A DNA stretch of 64,000 nucleotides from Aliivibrio finisterrensis (GTDB lineage Bacteria > Pseudomonadota > Gammaproteobacteria > Enterobacterales > Vibrionaceae). Both the position numbers and the translations under genes were made by a program. The notes beneath the pieces were generated by a model that did no database searches, had not been told where the DNA came from, and saw only the letters and a program-made list of their open reading frames with translations. Below are positions 30,872 to 41,929 of the stretch, piece by piece. The stretch covers positions 248,001-312,000 of the forward strand of contig NZ_WBVP01000001.1 in the NCBI RefSeq assembly GCF_008933155.1. Reading direction: 5' to 3'. Each line of letters opens with the position of its first letter. Positions within the stretch are counted from its first letter, which is position 1.

Positions 30872-31453
30872 ATGACTGAGTATCTGTTACTACTTGTTGG
30901 TACTGTTTTAGTGAACAACTTTGTATTGGTTAAGTTTTTAGGTCTTTGTCCATTTATGGGCGTATCTAAAAAACTGGAAAGTGCAATTGGAATGGGGCTT
31001 GCGACAACTTTTGTCCTAACGCTCGCTTCAGTATGTTCGTATCTTGTTGAAACCTACATTTTAGCGCCTCTTGGCATCGAATATTTGCGAACCATGAGTT
31101 TCATACTTGTGATCGCCGTTGTTGTTCAATTCACCGAAATGGTCGTGCATAAAACCAGTCCTACTTTATATCGTGTTCTTGGTATTTTTCTTCCGTTAAT
31201 CACGACTAACTGTGCCGTTCTTGGTGTTGCATTACTTAATGTCACTGAAAATCATAATTTCATTGAGTCTATTATTTATGGTTTTGGTGCAGCCGTTGGT
31301 TTTTCATTAGTACTCATTCTCTTTTCTGCTATGCGTGAACGAATTGCAGCAGCCGATGTGCCCCTTCCTTTTAAAGGCGCTTCTATTGCTATGATCACTG
31401 CAGGCTTAATGTCTTTGGCCTTTATGGGCTTTACTGGTTTAGTGAAATTATAA
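30872..31453 (+). CDS. rsxA: Rnf/Rsx electron transport complex subunit A
   Basis: A 193-residue membrane protein with six predicted helices, including [18 protein letters not shown] and [16 protein letters not shown], both conserved in RnfA and RnfE. First gene of rsxABCDGE-nth. The complex couples NADH/ferredoxin electron transfer to Na+ or H+ movement and reduces SoxR in E. coli. Confidence 0.97.
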   Translation: MTEYLLLLVGTVLVNNFVLVKFLGLCPFMGVSKKLESAIGMGLATTFVLTLASVCSYLVETYILAPLGIEYLRTMSFILVIAVVVQFTEMVVHKTSPTLYRVLGIFLPLITTNCAVLGVALLNVTENHNFIESIIYGFGAAVGFSLVLILFSAMRERIAAADVPLPFKGASIAMITAGLMSLAFMGFTGLVKL

Positions 31454-31455
31454 AC

Positions 31456-32040
31456 ATGAGTTCAATTCTTATTGCTGTTATTGCTATTGCCGCACTCGCC
31501 TTAGTATTTGGTTTAATACTAGGCTTTGCGTCAATCAAATTTAAAGTTGAATCCGATCCAATTGTTGAACAGATTGATGCCATTCTTCCCCAAACCCAAT
31601 GTGGTCAATGTGGTTACCCTGGATGTAAGCCTTATGCTGAAGCCATTGCTAATGGAGACATCATCAATAAATGTCCTCCCGGCGGTCAAGCAACGATCGA
31701 AAAGCTTGCCGATCTCATGGGAGTTGATGTTCCAACCTCAGACGATGATGATGCTGTGAATGTAAAAACAATCGCTTTCATTCATGAGGATATGTGTATT
31801 GGCTGCACTAAGTGTATTCAAGCCTGCCCAGTTGACGCTATCGTGGGAGGAACAAAAGCATTACACACCGTTATTGAAGCCGAATGTACCGGCTGTGATT
31901 TGTGTGTTGCTCCATGTCCAACCGACTGTATTGAAATGATACCTGTCAGCACAACGCCTGATAACTGGAAATGGGATTTACAAAGCATCCCTGTTGTTAA
32001 TCTTCCGGCAGATAAGCCTTCTCAAGCATCGGAGCAGTAA
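31456..32040 (+). CDS. rsxB: Rnf/Rsx electron transport complex subunit B
   Basis: A 194-residue iron-sulfur protein: N-terminal anchor (about 3-25), a 4Fe-4S domain [16 protein letters not shown] with later Cys in NKCPPGG, and two ferredoxin clusters ([12 protein letters not shown] and [12 protein letters not shown]). Lies 2 bases after rsxA. Confidence 0.97.
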   Translation: MSSILIAVIAIAALALVFGLILGFASIKFKVESDPIVEQIDAILPQTQCGQCGYPGCKPYAEAIANGDIINKCPPGGQATIEKLADLMGVDVPTSDDDDAVNVKTIAFIHEDMCIGCTKCIQACPVDAIVGGTKALHTVIEAECTGCDLCVAPCPTDCIEMIPVSTTPDNWKWDLQSIPVVNLPADKPSQASEQ

Positions 32041-32043
32041 CCC

Positions 32044-34410
32044 ATGTTGTCCATTATCGAGAAAATTAAACAGGGTCAACTTTGGGATTTTCATGGTGGT
32101 ATCCATCCCGCTGAAAATAAAGTTATCTCTACACGTAACGCCATTCAGCAAGCAGGACTCCCTTCTGAGTTAGTCTTGCCACTAAAGCAACATATTGGTG
32201 GTAAAGGTGACATTCTTGTTACTGTTGGTCAAAGCGTATTAAAAGGCCAACCGCTCACACAAGGTAATATTGCTATGTGTGTGCCCATTCATGCCCCAAC
32301 CTCTGGTAGAATTATCGCGATAGAACCACGAACAGTCGCGCATCCATCAGGCTTAACCGATCTTTGTATTGTTATAGAAACCGATGGCAATGATCAATGG
32401 CTTGATAATCGTGAACCAATTACTGATTTTTTAAATGAAGATCCTATCGATCTTATTGAGCGTATTCGTCAATCAGGTATTTCAGGTATGGGAGGCGCAG
32501 GCTTCCCTACTAGCCGTAAATTACAGAGTGGTGTCGGCAAAGCTGATATTTTAATCATCAATGCTGCGGAATGTGAGCCATACATCACGGTCGATGATCG
32601 TTTAATGCAAGATTATGCGAGTGAAATCGTTACTGGTATTAAAATCTTACAGCACATCTTAACGCCTAAATTAGTCATTATTGCTATTGAGGACAATAAA
32701 CCTGATGCAATAAAAGCACTCAATGCTGAAGTGTCAGAACACGATAATATTCTCATTCGTGTTATTCCGACAAAGTACCCATCAGGCAGTTCACGTCAAC
32801 TGGTTAAGATTCTAACTGGTAAAGAAGTTCCCGCTAACGGACGCTCAACTGATATTGGCGTTATTATGCAAAACGTGGGCACTATTTTTGCGGTTAAACG
32901 TGCTATTTGTAATGCAGAGCCTCTGATTGAGCGAGTTGTTACTCTTACTGGTAATAGTATTGATAACCCTGGTAATTATTGGGTTCGCTTAGGAACCAAT
33001 GTTCAGTATCTAATGGATATTGTCGGTTATAAAGCAGATAAAAAGCACCCTCGTATTATTATGGGAGGCTCACTGATGGGCTTTACTCTGCCTCATCAAC
33101 AGATCCCAATCACTAAAATCACGAACTGCATTATTACCCCAGATAGAAAAGAGCTCCCTCTTTATAATCATGAAATGGCCTGCATTCGATGCAGTAGTTG
33201 TGCTGATGCTTGTCCTTCTTCATTACTGCCTCAACAGCTGTACTGGTATGCCAAATCAGAAGAGTTTGATAAATGTGAAGAATATAATTTATCTGATTGT
33301 ATTGAGTGTGGTGCCTGTGCGTATGTCTGCCCAAGTGAAATTCCATTAGTACAATATTATCGCCAAGCAAAATCTGAAATATACGCTCGTAAGCAAGATG
33401 CATTGTCAGCAGATCGTGCAAAAGCTCGATTTGAAGAAAAAAACGCTCGAATGGAACGTGATAAATTAGAGCGTGAAAACAAATTTAAGCTTGCCGCAGA
33501 AAATCGTCGCAAAGAAATGAAAGCAGAAAAGCCAGATAGCTTAGGAAACGATGCTATCGCAGCGGCTATCGCAAGAGTAAAAGCCCAAAAATCCGCTGCA
33601 GAGTCAGATGTTGCAGCACCAAAACCAGCAGTTGCAGCTGCCATTGCTCGTGCTAAAGCCAAACAAGCAGAAGCCGCAAAAGCTAATTCTGACGAGCCAG
33701 ATAACTCTGAGATGATGAAATTACGTGAAGAGCGTAAACAGCAAGCGCGAGAAAGAAAAACCAAACTTGCTACTGAAAATCAAGAATCACAAGACGCTCC
33801 AGAGACTTCAGGTAAAAAAGATGCCGTTGCAGCTGCCATTGCTCGTGCTAAAGCCCGCAAAGTGGCGCAAGCAGAGGAAACAACAGAAGCATCTACTCAA
33901 CCAGATATTGAAATTCAAGAACCTGAAGAAAAAGTAGACCCGAAAAAAGCAGCCGTCGCTGCTGCCATTGCTCGTGCTAAAGCTCGCAAAATGGCACAAG
34001 CAGAGGAAACAACAGAAGCATCTACCGAAGCAGATATTGAAATTCAGGAACCAGAAGAAAAAGTAGACCCGAAAAAAGCGGCTGTCGCTGCTGCCATTGC
34101 TCGTGCTAAAGCTCGCAAAATGGCACAAGCAGAGGAAACAACAGAAGCATCTACTCAACCAGATATTGAAATTCAAGAACCTGCAGAAAAAGTAGACCCG
34201 AAAAAAGCAGCCGTCGCTGCTGCCATTGCACGCGCTAAAGCTCGCAAAGCGGCGCAAGCAGAGAAAACAACAGAAGCATCTACTGAAGCAGATAGTGAAA
34301 TTCAAGAACCTAAAGAAAAAGTAGACCCGAAAAAAGCAGCCGTCGCTGCTGCTATTGCACGCGCTAAAGCTCGCAAAGCAGCACAAGAAAATAACAATAA
34401 GGAAGAGTAA
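32044..34410 (+). CDS. rsxC: Rnf/Rsx electron transport complex subunit C, with tandem-repeat C-terminus
   Basis: A 788-residue peripheral subunit. The N-terminal two thirds carry the NADH/FMN-type domain with [12 protein letters not shown] near 148 and two 4Fe-4S motifs [12 protein letters not shown] and [12 protein letters not shown] near 380-430. After about residue 505 the protein becomes an Ala/Lys/Glu-rich tail built from repeats of [14 protein letters not shown], including 43-residue exact-phase repeats (see separate entry). RnfC from other bacteria often has a similar but shorter low-complexity tail. Confidence 0.95.
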   Translation: MLSIIEKIKQGQLWDFHGGIHPAENKVISTRNAIQQAGLPSELVLPLKQHIGGKGDILVTVGQSVLKGQPLTQGNIAMCVPIHAPTSGRIIAIEPRTVAHPSGLTDLCIVIETDGNDQWLDNREPITDFLNEDPIDLIERIRQSGISGMGGAGFPTSRKLQSGVGKADILIINAAECEPYITVDDRLMQDYASEIVTGIKILQHILTPKLVIIAIEDNKPDAIKALNAEVSEHDNILIRVIPTKYPSGSSRQLVKILTGKEVPANGRSTDIGVIMQNVGTIFAVKRAICNAEPLIERVVTLTGNSIDNPGNYWVRLGTNVQYLMDIVGYKADKKHPRIIMGGSLMGFTLPHQQIPITKITNCIITPDRKELPLYNHEMACIRCSSCADACPSSLLPQQLYWYAKSEEFDKCEEYNLSDCIECGACAYVCPSEIPLVQYYRQAKSEIYARKQDALSADRAKARFEEKNARMERDKLERENKFKLAAENRRKEMKAEKPDSLGNDAIAAAIARVKAQKSAAESDVAAPKPAVAAAIARAKAKQAEAAKANSDEPDNSEMMKLREERKQQARERKTKLATENQESQDAPETSGKKDAVAAAIARAKARKVAQAEETTEASTQPDIEIQEPEEKVDPKKAAVAAAIARAKARKMAQAEETTEASTEADIEIQEPEEKVDPKKAAVAAAIARAKARKMAQAEETTEASTQPDIEIQEPAEKVDPKKAAVAAAIARAKARKAAQAEKTTEASTEADSEIQEPKEKVDPKKAAVAAAIARAKARKAAQENNNKEE
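33823..34410 (+). repeat. 129-base tandem repeat inside rsxC
   Basis: Four full units and a partial fifth start at 33823, 33952, 34081, 34210 and 34339, each exactly 129 bases (43 codons) apart. Units encode [14 protein letters not shown], an EETTEAST segment, then [13 protein letters not shown]. Degenerate earlier copies of the AIARAKA core lie near 33553 and 33631. High DNA identity between units suggests recent duplication or ongoing homogenisation. Confidence 0.95.
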
Positions 34411-34412
34411 AA

Positions 34413-35468
34413 GTGGCCTTTTTTATCACTAGCTCACCACATGCCCACAGTAAAAAGAGCACAAGAACCATCATGAGAATGGTGGCGTTAGCAACAATTC
34501 CTGGATTACTTGCTCAAACCTACTTTTTTGGTTGGGGCACCTTCTTACAGGTATTTATTGCGATTATCACAGCAATTTCGGCAGAAGCTTTCATCTTAAA
34601 GTGTCGAAAGCGCCCACTAAAACCGTACCTTAGTGATAATAGTGCACTACTAACAGGTCTATTACTGGCACTTGCCATTCCACCACTGGCACCTTGGTGG
34701 GTAACTGTTATTGGTGTTGTTTTTGCTATTGTTATTGCTAAGCACCTATATGGTGGGTTAGGACAAAACCTATTTAATCCAGCAATGGCTGCCTATGTTG
34801 TTTTGTTGATCTCTTTCCCTGTACAAATGACAACTTGGCTACCCGTCAAAGAATTGCTCACAGAGACGATTAGCTTTTCAGATTCAATATGGTTGATCCT
34901 GAGTGGGTTAAGTCAAGATGGTTTTTCTGTCCATCAATTAACAATGAATGTCGATGGTATGACAATGGCTACCCCATTAGATACCTTAAAAACGGGATTA
35001 AAATCAGGACTGACGACTTCTGAAGTTTTATCTTCACCTATCTTCAATGGTTTTGCTGGATTAGGGTGGTTGTGGGTTAATATAGGCTTCTTATTAGGTG
35101 GCCTTTTCCTTCTACAACAACGGGTCATTCATTGGCACATTCCTGTCAGCTTTTTAGCTAGCCTCTTTGTGATCAGTAGTTTATTTGCTCTATTTTCACC
35201 AGATACAGCAACATCGCCACTGTTTAACCTATTTTCTGGTGCCACTATGTTTGGGGCTTTCTTTATTGCTACCGATCCCGTATCGGCAGCAACAACACCA
35301 AAAGGCCGCTTATATTATGGTGCACTTATTGGGGCATTAGTTTATATCATCCGTACTTGGGGCGGTTTCCCTGATGGCGTGGCTTTCGCTGTCCTCTTAA
35401 CCAACATGTGTGTTCCTTTGATTGATTACTACACCAAACCAAGAACATACGGCCATAAAAAAGGATAA
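34413..35468 (+). CDS. rsxD: Rnf/Rsx electron transport complex subunit D
   Basis: A 351-residue polytopic protein beginning [21 protein letters not shown] with a GTG start. It carries [19 protein letters not shown] and the flavinylation motif region [13 protein letters not shown] (covalent FMN on Thr). Membrane core of the Rnf pump, next to RsxG. Confidence 0.96.
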   Translation: MAFFITSSPHAHSKKSTRTIMRMVALATIPGLLAQTYFFGWGTFLQVFIAIITAISAEAFILKCRKRPLKPYLSDNSALLTGLLLALAIPPLAPWWVTVIGVVFAIVIAKHLYGGLGQNLFNPAMAAYVVLLISFPVQMTTWLPVKELLTETISFSDSIWLILSGLSQDGFSVHQLTMNVDGMTMATPLDTLKTGLKSGLTTSEVLSSPIFNGFAGLGWLWVNIGFLLGGLFLLQQRVIHWHIPVSFLASLFVISSLFALFSPDTATSPLFNLFSGATMFGAFFIATDPVSAATTPKGRLYYGALIGALVYIIRTWGGFPDGVAFAVLLTNMCVPLIDYYTKPRTYGHKKG

Positions 35469-35472
35469 GACA

Positions 35473-36105
35473 ATGCTTAATACTATGAAAAAAAGCAGCC
35501 TTGTTCTGGCGCTTTTTGCAATTGCTTCTACAGCATTAGTAACCATTACTTTTGCATTAACAAAAGATCAAATTGCCTATCAGCAGCAACAACAACTGCT
35601 GTCTACACTTAATCAAGTAGTACCAAAGGCACAACATGACAACGAGCTTTATAAAGCCTGTATTTTAGTTAAAAATCCAGAAGCTTTAGGTACTGAACAA
35701 CCAATGCCTATTTATTTAGCGTCACTAAATGGCAAGCACTCAGGTGCAGCTATAGAAACTATTGCACCAGATGGTTATAGCGGTGCAATTAAGATTATTA
35801 TTGGTGTCGACTCTGATGCGATGGTAACAGGGGTTCGTGTACTGTCCCATCAAGAAACACCGGGCTTAGGCGATAAAATAGATATTCGTATCACTCGATG
35901 GGTTGATGCGTTTTTAGGAAAATCTGTTGATAATTTTCAAGATAAAAGCTGGGCTGTTCAAAAAGATGGGGGCCAATTTGATCAATTTACAGGGGCAACC
36001 ATCACACCTCGCGCAGTTGTAAAAGCAGTTAAAAAAGCGGTATGGTTCTATAAAACACATCAAGATGAGTTGCAGACTCTTCCTCTAAATTGTGAGGCTA
36101 ACTAA
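35473..36105 (+). CDS. rsxG: Rnf/Rsx electron transport complex subunit G
   Basis: A 210-residue flavoprotein with an N-terminal anchor (about 7-29), the FMN-binding domain [14 protein letters not shown] near 122, and the flavinylation site [16 protein letters not shown] (Thr in SGAT/TGAT) near 173. The start is the ATG at 35473, behind AAGGA, just after rsxD; a longer frame from 35422 overlaps rsxD and has an implausible N-terminus. Confidence 0.96.
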   Translation: MLNTMKKSSLVLALFAIASTALVTITFALTKDQIAYQQQQQLLSTLNQVVPKAQHDNELYKACILVKNPEALGTEQPMPIYLASLNGKHSGAAIETIAPDGYSGAIKIIIGVDSDAMVTGVRVLSHQETPGLGDKIDIRITRWVDAFLGKSVDNFQDKSWAVQKDGGQFDQFTGATITPRAVVKAVKKAVWFYKTHQDELQTLPLNCEAN

Positions 36106-36791
36106 TGGCAATTAACAAAGAACTAATCAAAAATGGTTTATGGGATAACAACCCTGCCCTAGTTCAGCTGCTGGGACTTTGTCCTTTACTTGCGGTTTCG
36201 GCAACGGTAACCAATGCGCTAGGATTAGGTATTGCTACCACCTTAGTTCTTATTGGATCTAACTTAATTGTTTCATTAGTTCGCCAATGGATCCCACAAG
36301 AAGTCCGTATCCCAGTTTTTGTGATGATTATTGCCTCACTAGTAACCTGTGTTCAATTATTAATGAATGCATATGCTTATGGTCTATATCTATCACTGGG
36401 CATCTTTATTCCTCTTATCGTAACTAACTGTATTATCATCGGTCGTGCAGAAGCTTTCGCCTCTAAAAATGACCCTGTACCTGCAGCTCTTGATGGGTTA
36501 TGGATGGGGTTAGGTATGACAGCAGTGCTTGTCCTATTAGGTGCAATGCGTGAAGTACTTGGTAACGGCACGCTATTTGATGGTGCGGATCTATTATTGG
36601 GTGATTGGGCGACAGTATTGCGTATTGAACTATTTCATGTCGATAGCCATTTCCTATTAGCCATGCTTCCACCAGGCGCTTTCTTAGGTGTCGGTTTTCT
36701 TATTGCGATAAAGAATGTTATCGATAAAAAATTAGCGGATCGTCAACCAAAACAAGAAAAAGAAAAAATTGAACGCGCACGAGTATCATAA
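36105..36791 (+). CDS. rsxE: Rnf/Rsx electron transport complex subunit E
   Basis: A 228-residue six-helix membrane protein paralogous to RsxA, with [22 protein letters not shown] and [18 protein letters not shown]. Its ATG overlaps the rsxG stop by one base. Confidence 0.97.
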   Translation: MAINKELIKNGLWDNNPALVQLLGLCPLLAVSATVTNALGLGIATTLVLIGSNLIVSLVRQWIPQEVRIPVFVMIIASLVTCVQLLMNAYAYGLYLSLGIFIPLIVTNCIIIGRAEAFASKNDPVPAALDGLWMGLGMTAVLVLLGAMREVLGNGTLFDGADLLLGDWATVLRIELFHVDSHFLLAMLPPGAFLGVGFLIAIKNVIDKKLADRQPKQEKEKIERARVS

Positions 36792-36809
36792 ATAAGGACA
36801 TTGAGCGGT

Positions 36810-37445
36810 ATGAATAATGTAAAACGCCGAGAAATATTAGAACGCTTACAAGCCGATAACCCACATCCTCAAACTGAGCTTGAATGGTCTACGCCGTTTG
36901 AATTATTGATCGCTGTTTTGCTATCAGCACAAGCTACCGATGTCAGCGTAAACAAAGCGACGCGCAAATTATACCCTGTTGCAAATACGCCTCAAGCAAT
37001 CTTAGACTTAGGCGTTGACGGATTAAAAACTTACATTAAAACCATTGGTTTATTTAATACCAAAGCCGTTAATGTTATCAAGACTTGCCAGATGTTGATT
37101 GATCTTCATGACAGTGAGATCCCTGAAGATCAAGACGCGCTAGAAGCTCTACCTGGTGTTGGGCACAAAACGGCAAATGTCGTTCTAAATACAGCCTTTG
37201 GTTGGCCAACCATTGCGGTAGATACTCATATTTATCGTGTCTCTAACCGTACAAAGCTGGCAATGGGAAAAACCGTTAACGACGTAGAAAAGAAATTACT
37301 CAAAGTGGTACCTAAAGAGTTCAAACTTGATGTACACCACTGGCTTATTCTGCACGGTCGTTATACCTGTATTGCACGTAAACCTCGCTGTGGCAGTTGC
37401 ATGATAGAAGATCTCTGTGAGTTCAAAGAAAAAACAGATATTTAA
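36810..37445 (+). CDS. nth: Endonuclease III
   Basis: A 211-residue DNA glycosylase/AP lyase removing oxidised pyrimidines. The HhH motif LPGVGHKTANVVLNTAFG carries catalytic Lys, followed by the Asp in AVDTHIYRVSNR. The C-terminal [4Fe-4S] cluster is CIARKPRCGSCMIEDLC. I start at the ATG at 36810, which gives exactly the E. coli length; TTG at 36801 is less likely. It ends the rsx operon, as in E. coli. Confidence 0.97.
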   Translation: MNNVKRREILERLQADNPHPQTELEWSTPFELLIAVLLSAQATDVSVNKATRKLYPVANTPQAILDLGVDGLKTYIKTIGLFNTKAVNVIKTCQMLIDLHDSEIPEDQDALEALPGVGHKTANVVLNTAFGWPTIAVDTHIYRVSNRTKLAMGKTVNDVEKKLLKVVPKEFKLDVHHWLILHGRYTCIARKPRCGSCMIEDLCEFKEKTDI

Positions 37446-37504
37446 ATACTACCTACCTATCAATTATTTAGGTTGGAATAAAAGTAAAAAACTGGAGCAA
37501 AACA

Positions 37505-37921
37505 ATGGCTAATGGACGCATTTTACACACGATGATCCGTGTGGGTAATTTAGATAAATCAATCGAGTTTTACACCAAAGTAATGGGTATGGATCTTCTT
37601 CGTCAAAACACGAATGAAGAGTACAAATATACGTTAGCTTTTCTTGGCTACGGTGATGAATCTCAAGGTGCAGTGATCGAATTAACGTATAACTGGGGCA
37701 CTGAAGAATACGATATGGGTACGGCTTTTGGTCATATTGCCATTGGTGTTGATGATGTATACCAAACCTGTGATGCAATCAAAGCGGCTGGTGGTAACGT
37801 CACTCGTGAGGCTGGCCCTGTAAAAGGTGGTTCAACACACATTGCGTTTGTTAAAGACCCTGATGGCTACATGATTGAACTTATCCAGAATAAAAGTGCT
37901 TCAGCTGGTTTAGAAGGCTAA
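37505..37921 (+). CDS. gloA: Lactoylglutathione lyase (glyoxalase I)
   Basis: A 138-residue enzyme converting the methylglyoxal-glutathione hemithioacetal to S-lactoylglutathione. The Ni-type metal ligands are all present: His8, Glu59, His77 and Glu125. Substrate-binding [18 protein letters not shown] is conserved. It lies 59 bases past nth, probably with its own promoter, and has a terminator downstream. Confidence 0.97.
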   Translation: MANGRILHTMIRVGNLDKSIEFYTKVMGMDLLRQNTNEEYKYTLAFLGYGDESQGAVIELTYNWGTEEYDMGTAFGHIAIGVDDVYQTCDAIKAAGGNVTREAGPVKGGSTHIAFVKDPDGYMIELIQNKSASAGLEG

Positions 37922-37961
37922 TTCCTTACTTTAATTAAGATACTAAATACTCTATTGAATT

Positions 37962-37988
37962 AAACCTGCGATCTAAGCAGGTTTTTTT
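37962..37988 (+). terminator. Terminator of gloA
   Basis: AAACCTGC / GCAGGTTT stem with a 6-base loop and T7, about 40 bases past gloA. Confidence 0.9.
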
Positions 37989-38069
37989 ATACCTCACGCT
38001 TTTAATGATAACAATTCTCAATTAGAGTGTTTGCATAATAATTGAAAGAACGCCAATTGAGGGAATATC

Positions 38070-38504
38070 ATGATAGAACTATGGGAAAAACACACTATAT
38101 TAGCTGAACAGTCTTTTAAGAATAAAGACTTCTGGCGTACCATTCTTCATTATCAACAGGCCTTTGCCATTTCAGAGGAGCTCACAAAGCGCAATGAAGC
38201 GAGTCTCGTTGATCAAGTAACCATCACGGTTATCTCTTGTCATAATTTAGCTCAATTCTGGCGAAGCCAAAATGACAATAATTTTGAGCTAAAGTATTTA
38301 GAAATTGCTGCAGAAAAAATTCTCACTCTTGTACCACAATGCCCCAAAAATGATTGTGAATCTTTCGTTTCTAACTTAGGTTGCTGTAAAAATGCCCTTT
38401 TAGAATTTATGAAACGTCACCCTAATCCAGAAATTGCAAAACATATTCAACACATTGATACCACAGTTCAATGTGAGTTAATTGCGAGTTTTAAACTGCA
38501 ATAA
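38070..38504 (+). CDS. DUF2753-family protein (function unknown)
   Basis: A 144-residue acidic, helical, soluble protein with TPR-like hydrophobic spacing. Notable is a Cys-rich patch (CPKNDCESFVSNLGCCKN near 92-109). I believe this is DUF2753, a short family in Vibrionaceae, from memory rather than a search. It has its own ribosome binding site (GAGGGA) and is convergent with motY. No function is claimed. Confidence 0.6.
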   Translation: MIELWEKHTILAEQSFKNKDFWRTILHYQQAFAISEELTKRNEASLVDQVTITVISCHNLAQFWRSQNDNNFELKYLEIAAEKILTLVPQCPKNDCESFVSNLGCCKNALLEFMKRHPNPEIAKHIQHIDTTVQCELIASFKLQ

Positions 38505-38534
38505 AAAAGGTGCCTATTGTAATAGACACCTTAA
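38502..38534. terminator. Terminator between the DUF2753 gene and motY
   Basis: AAGGTGCCTATT / AATAGACACCTT stem with one mismatch and six T on the minus-strand side; best suited to motY, weaker for the plus-strand gene. Confidence 0.8.
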
Positions 38535-38561
38535 ATGAGTTACTCGATAAAATTACACCGA

Positions 38562-39440
38562 TTAAATTATTGTTCGACCTAAAGAAATAACAACTCGACG
38601 GTTTTTATTCTTACCGATTGGTGTTGCATTATCAGCAATAGGACGACGTTCACCATAAGATTGAACACGAATGCGATCAGTAGGTAAACCAATCGATTCA
38701 AAATAGTTTTGTAGCTTTAATGCGCGTCGCTCAGACACTTGTTGGTTAACATTTTTTCCACCACTAGAATCAGTGTAAGTCGCCACTAATACTAAATCGA
38801 CATCTTTAGTATATTTAATAAAGTCTGCTATTTGAGATAAACGTTTTTTTGATGCTTTATTTAATTCATCACTGTTTTTATCAAAGTGTAGAATAGTAAA
38901 TGAAATATCTTCAAAACTATAAGGCAACAAATTAGCAATACACATGCTAAAAACGTTGTATGTGTTTTGAAATACAACTGGAGAAAGTGCAACCTCAATC
39001 AACTGCTTAGGACTCTGCCAATCGGCATAAGTAAAGGTAGGAAAACGTCCATTCTCTAATTCAGCCAACATTGACCATGCAGTCGTACCGCCGACATAAC
39101 CATCAAATTGTTTGAAAAATTTCAAATTTGTCATTGAATCGGCGCTTTCGCCAGGAGTCCAACGCGGTGGCATAGAGACCAAATTAACTGAGCGAGTCTC
39201 TCCCATTGGACGGTTCATTTTTAGTTCAAAATCCAGATTCATCTTTTTATTGGCGTACGATGAAAATTCTGCATTTCCGTAATTTGGAATATTGTGAGAT
39301 AAACGGCATTCTAATGGCGAATTCTCTAGCATTACCCATTTTGATTGCTCAGGCTTAGCAACATAGTTCTTATTGGCTAATGCAGATGTTGCAGTCAATG
39401 AGCTTACTAGCAGGGCTAAAGTAAAAAGTGTTTTTTTCAT
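38562..39440 (-). CDS. motY: Sodium-driven polar flagellar motor protein MotY
   Basis: A 292-residue periplasmic T-ring protein with a signal peptide (1-22 after the chosen start), an N-terminal MotY-specific domain with two conserved Cys (ECRLS and MCIANLL), and a C-terminal OmpA-like peptidoglycan-binding domain (about 180-292, with [15 protein letters not shown] and RRVVISLG). I use the ATG at 39440; the open frame to 39515 adds 25 residues ahead of the signal peptide. MotY recruits MotX and the PomAB stator in vibrios. Confidence 0.95.
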   Translation of the reverse strand: MKKTLFTLALLVSSLTATSALANKNYVAKPEQSKWVMLENSPLECRLSHNIPNYGNAEFSSYANKKMNLDFELKMNRPMGETRSVNLVSMPPRWTPGESADSMTNLKFFKQFDGYVGGTTAWSMLAELENGRFPTFTYADWQSPKQLIEVALSPVVFQNTYNVFSMCIANLLPYSFEDISFTILHFDKNSDELNKASKKRLSQIADFIKYTKDVDLVLVATYTDSSGGKNVNQQVSERRALKLQNYFESIGLPTDRIRVQSYGERRPIADNATPIGKNKNRRVVISLGRTII

Positions 39441-39639
39441 AATACCTAAATCTATTGGAGTCATGCCGTTGACGATGAGCTTAATTAAAGCAAAATTTAG
39501 ACCAATAATACTCATTTTTGGTCTGTATTTTATTTATCACCACTTATCTTCAATAAATATATCCTCATCACACCTTATTTACAGTTTTTATGCTAACGAT
39601 AATCTGCAATAATAACGGCAACATTTTCTTACGTACCGA

Positions 39640-40311
39640 ATGATGACTGAAGTAGAGCAACATAATTTATTAAAAAACCGATTTCGTGGTTATTTCCCTG
39701 TCGTTATTGATGTTGAGACCGCTGGCTTCAATTCAAAAACTGATGCTTTACTTGAGATTTGTGCTGTCACCCTTGCAATGGATGAAGAAGGTTACTTAAA
39801 ACCAGCCAGTACAATTCATTATCATGTTTCTCCATTTGAAGGTGCTAATCTTGAGAAGGAAGCACTAGAATTTAATGGTATCCGTGACCCATTCAGTCCA
39901 TTACGTGGCGCGGTTACAGAAGATATCGCTTTAAAAGAAATCTACAAACAAATCCGAAAAGAGCAAAAACAGCATGATTGTCGCCGAGCAATTATGGTCG
40001 CTCATAATGCTAATTTTGATCACAGCTTTGTGATGGAAGCTTCTGAACGAGCAAAATTAAAACGTATTCCTTTTCATCCTTTCTGCACATTTGATACTGC
40101 GGCGATCAGCGGATTAGCACTAGGGCAAACCGTTTTAGCTAAAGCATGTAAAGCTGCAAACATTGATTTTGATGGAAAAGAAGCCCATTCAGCACTTTAC
40201 GATACAGAAAAGACTGCTGAGTTATTCTGTCATATCGTAAATAAATGGAAAGATCTTGGTGGATGGCCACTATTGCCTGAAACCGAAGAAGAAAATACTA
40301 ATAATAATTAA
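39640..40311 (+). CDS. rnt: Ribonuclease T
   Basis: A 223-residue DEDDh 3'-5' exoribonuclease maturing tRNA and other stable RNA ends. Motifs: [10 protein letters not shown] (Asp, Glu), [10 protein letters not shown] (Asp) and [15 protein letters not shown] (His, Asp). Two adjacent ATG codons open the frame; the first is used here. Divergent from motY. Confidence 0.97.
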   Translation: MMTEVEQHNLLKNRFRGYFPVVIDVETAGFNSKTDALLEICAVTLAMDEEGYLKPASTIHYHVSPFEGANLEKEALEFNGIRDPFSPLRGAVTEDIALKEIYKQIRKEQKQHDCRRAIMVAHNANFDHSFVMEASERAKLKRIPFHPFCTFDTAAISGLALGQTVLAKACKAANIDFDGKEAHSALYDTEKTAELFCHIVNKWKDLGGWPLLPETEEENTNNN

Positions 40312-40409
40312 TTGGCTATCTGCACATATCAATCAGAAAGTAGACATACATTTTATGCTTATTTATCAATTGGCATAACTACACAACATTTACAGGGAAA
40401 CTAAACAAA

Positions 40410-41738
40410 ATGAATCCAATCATTCTTTCTGTTTCAGTAATGCTTATTCTCGCTTTGCTTAGAGTTAACGTTGTCGTTGCATTAACGTTCAGTGCACTAA
40501 TCGGTGGATTAGTGGGTGGTTTATCATTATCTGAGACTATTTCAGCATTTGAAGGTGGCTTAGGTGGCGGTGCTACAATTGCATTAAGCTATGCTATGCT
40601 TGGTGCGTTTGCTGTTGCTATTTCAAAATCTGGCGTGACTGATTTATTAGCTCACAGTGTTATAAAACGCATTAACGCAAAAGATAATCTTCATGCTGCC
40701 ACTGGTGTGAAATACCTGTTACTTTGCTTAATATTATTAATTACGATTTCATCGCAAAACGTAGTGCCTGTGCATATTGCGTTTATTCCAATCTTAATCC
40801 CGCCACTGATCCAAGTATTTAATAAACTAAAGCTTGATCGACGTTTAATTGCTTGTGTACTAACCTTTGGTTTAGTTACACCATACATGATCCTGCCTGT
40901 TGGCTTTGGTGGCATATTTTTAAACAATATTTTATTAAAAAATCTGCATGACAACAGCCTCGATGTTGTTGCTAGCCAAGTTCCTTTAGCAATGGCTCTG
41001 CCTGCTTTGGGTATGGTGACCGGTCTTCTAATTGCTGTATTTATCTCTTACCGTAAGCCTCGAACTTATGCTGATGTTGATAATACAACAATGAAAGCAA
41101 CCAATGCAGCACCTACGTTTAATAAACGACATATCCAAATATCAATTATCGCTATTATTGCTGCGTTATCCGTTCAATTAGCAACTGGTTCAATGATTGT
41201 TGGGGCACTTGCCGGGTTTATGGTGTTTACGTTTGGCGGTGTTATCGCTTGGAAAGAAACTCAAGATGTCTTTACTCGTGGTGTTCACATGATGGCTATG
41301 ATTGGCTTCATTATGATCTCAGCTGCTGGTTTTGCTGCGGTAATGAAAGCAACAGGTGGCGTTGAAATCCTAGTAGAATCATTATCAACTTCAATCGGTG
41401 ATAATCAACCATTAGCCGCATTACTCATGCTAATTGTCGGTTTATTGGTAACCATGGGTATTGGTTCTTCTTTCTCTACCATCCCAATTATTGCAACTAT
41501 TTATGTACCTCTTGCTTTGGCATTTGGCTTTTCGCCAATGGCTACCATTGCATTGGTTGGTACCGCTGCCGCTCTAGGTGATGCTGGCTCCCCTGCATCA
41601 GATTCTACATTAGGCCCAACGTCTGGGCTAAATGCAGATGGCCAACATGAGCACGTATGGGAAACCGTAGTACCTACATTCTTACACTACAACCTGCCAT
41701 TAATTGCATTTGGTTGGATTGCAGCAATGGTGCTTTAA
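40410..41738 (+). CDS. Na+/H+ antiporter-family membrane protein (YuiF-like)
   Basis: A 442-residue polytopic protein with about 11-12 membrane segments. It shows [20 protein letters not shown] near 390-409, typical of the NhaC/YuiF-like part of the ion-transporter superfamily. Sequence supports a secondary transporter; the ion or amino-acid substrate cannot be read off, since some family members carry amino acids rather than Na+. Monocistronic, ending at a terminator. Confidence 0.75.
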   Translation: MNPIILSVSVMLILALLRVNVVVALTFSALIGGLVGGLSLSETISAFEGGLGGGATIALSYAMLGAFAVAISKSGVTDLLAHSVIKRINAKDNLHAATGVKYLLLCLILLITISSQNVVPVHIAFIPILIPPLIQVFNKLKLDRRLIACVLTFGLVTPYMILPVGFGGIFLNNILLKNLHDNSLDVVASQVPLAMALPALGMVTGLLIAVFISYRKPRTYADVDNTTMKATNAAPTFNKRHIQISIIAIIAALSVQLATGSMIVGALAGFMVFTFGGVIAWKETQDVFTRGVHMMAMIGFIMISAAGFAAVMKATGGVEILVESLSTSIGDNQPLAALLMLIVGLLVTMGIGSSFSTIPIIATIYVPLALAFGFSPMATIALVGTAAALGDAGSPASDSTLGPTSGLNADGQHEHVWETVVPTFLHYNLPLIAFGWIAAMVL

Positions 41739-41796
41739 TTGATTAATACTGCCTAGTAGTTATATTATTGTTGCAGAATTAATGTTAATCGATATA

Positions 41797-41823
41797 AAAC
41801 GGCAGTTAACCCTGTCGTTTTTT
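41797..41823 (+). terminator. Terminator of the antiporter gene
   Basis: AAACGGCAG / CTGTCGTTT stem (one G-T pair) with a 6-base loop and T6. Confidence 0.85.
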
Positions 41824-41929
41824 GCATTAATATCAAATATTTTTACTCAGCTATTCGTTCTTTTTTCTATATTTAAGTAAGACTGTTGCTATACTCTTGC
41901 ACTGTCTAGTTACGACCTGTCTATTTTCT

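Noticed and set aside
33808-34386. A 192-residue minus-strand frame opposite the rsxC repeat
   Set aside because: It is the antisense of the 129-base repeat, producing Phe/Cys-rich repeats; no start signal or family resemblance.
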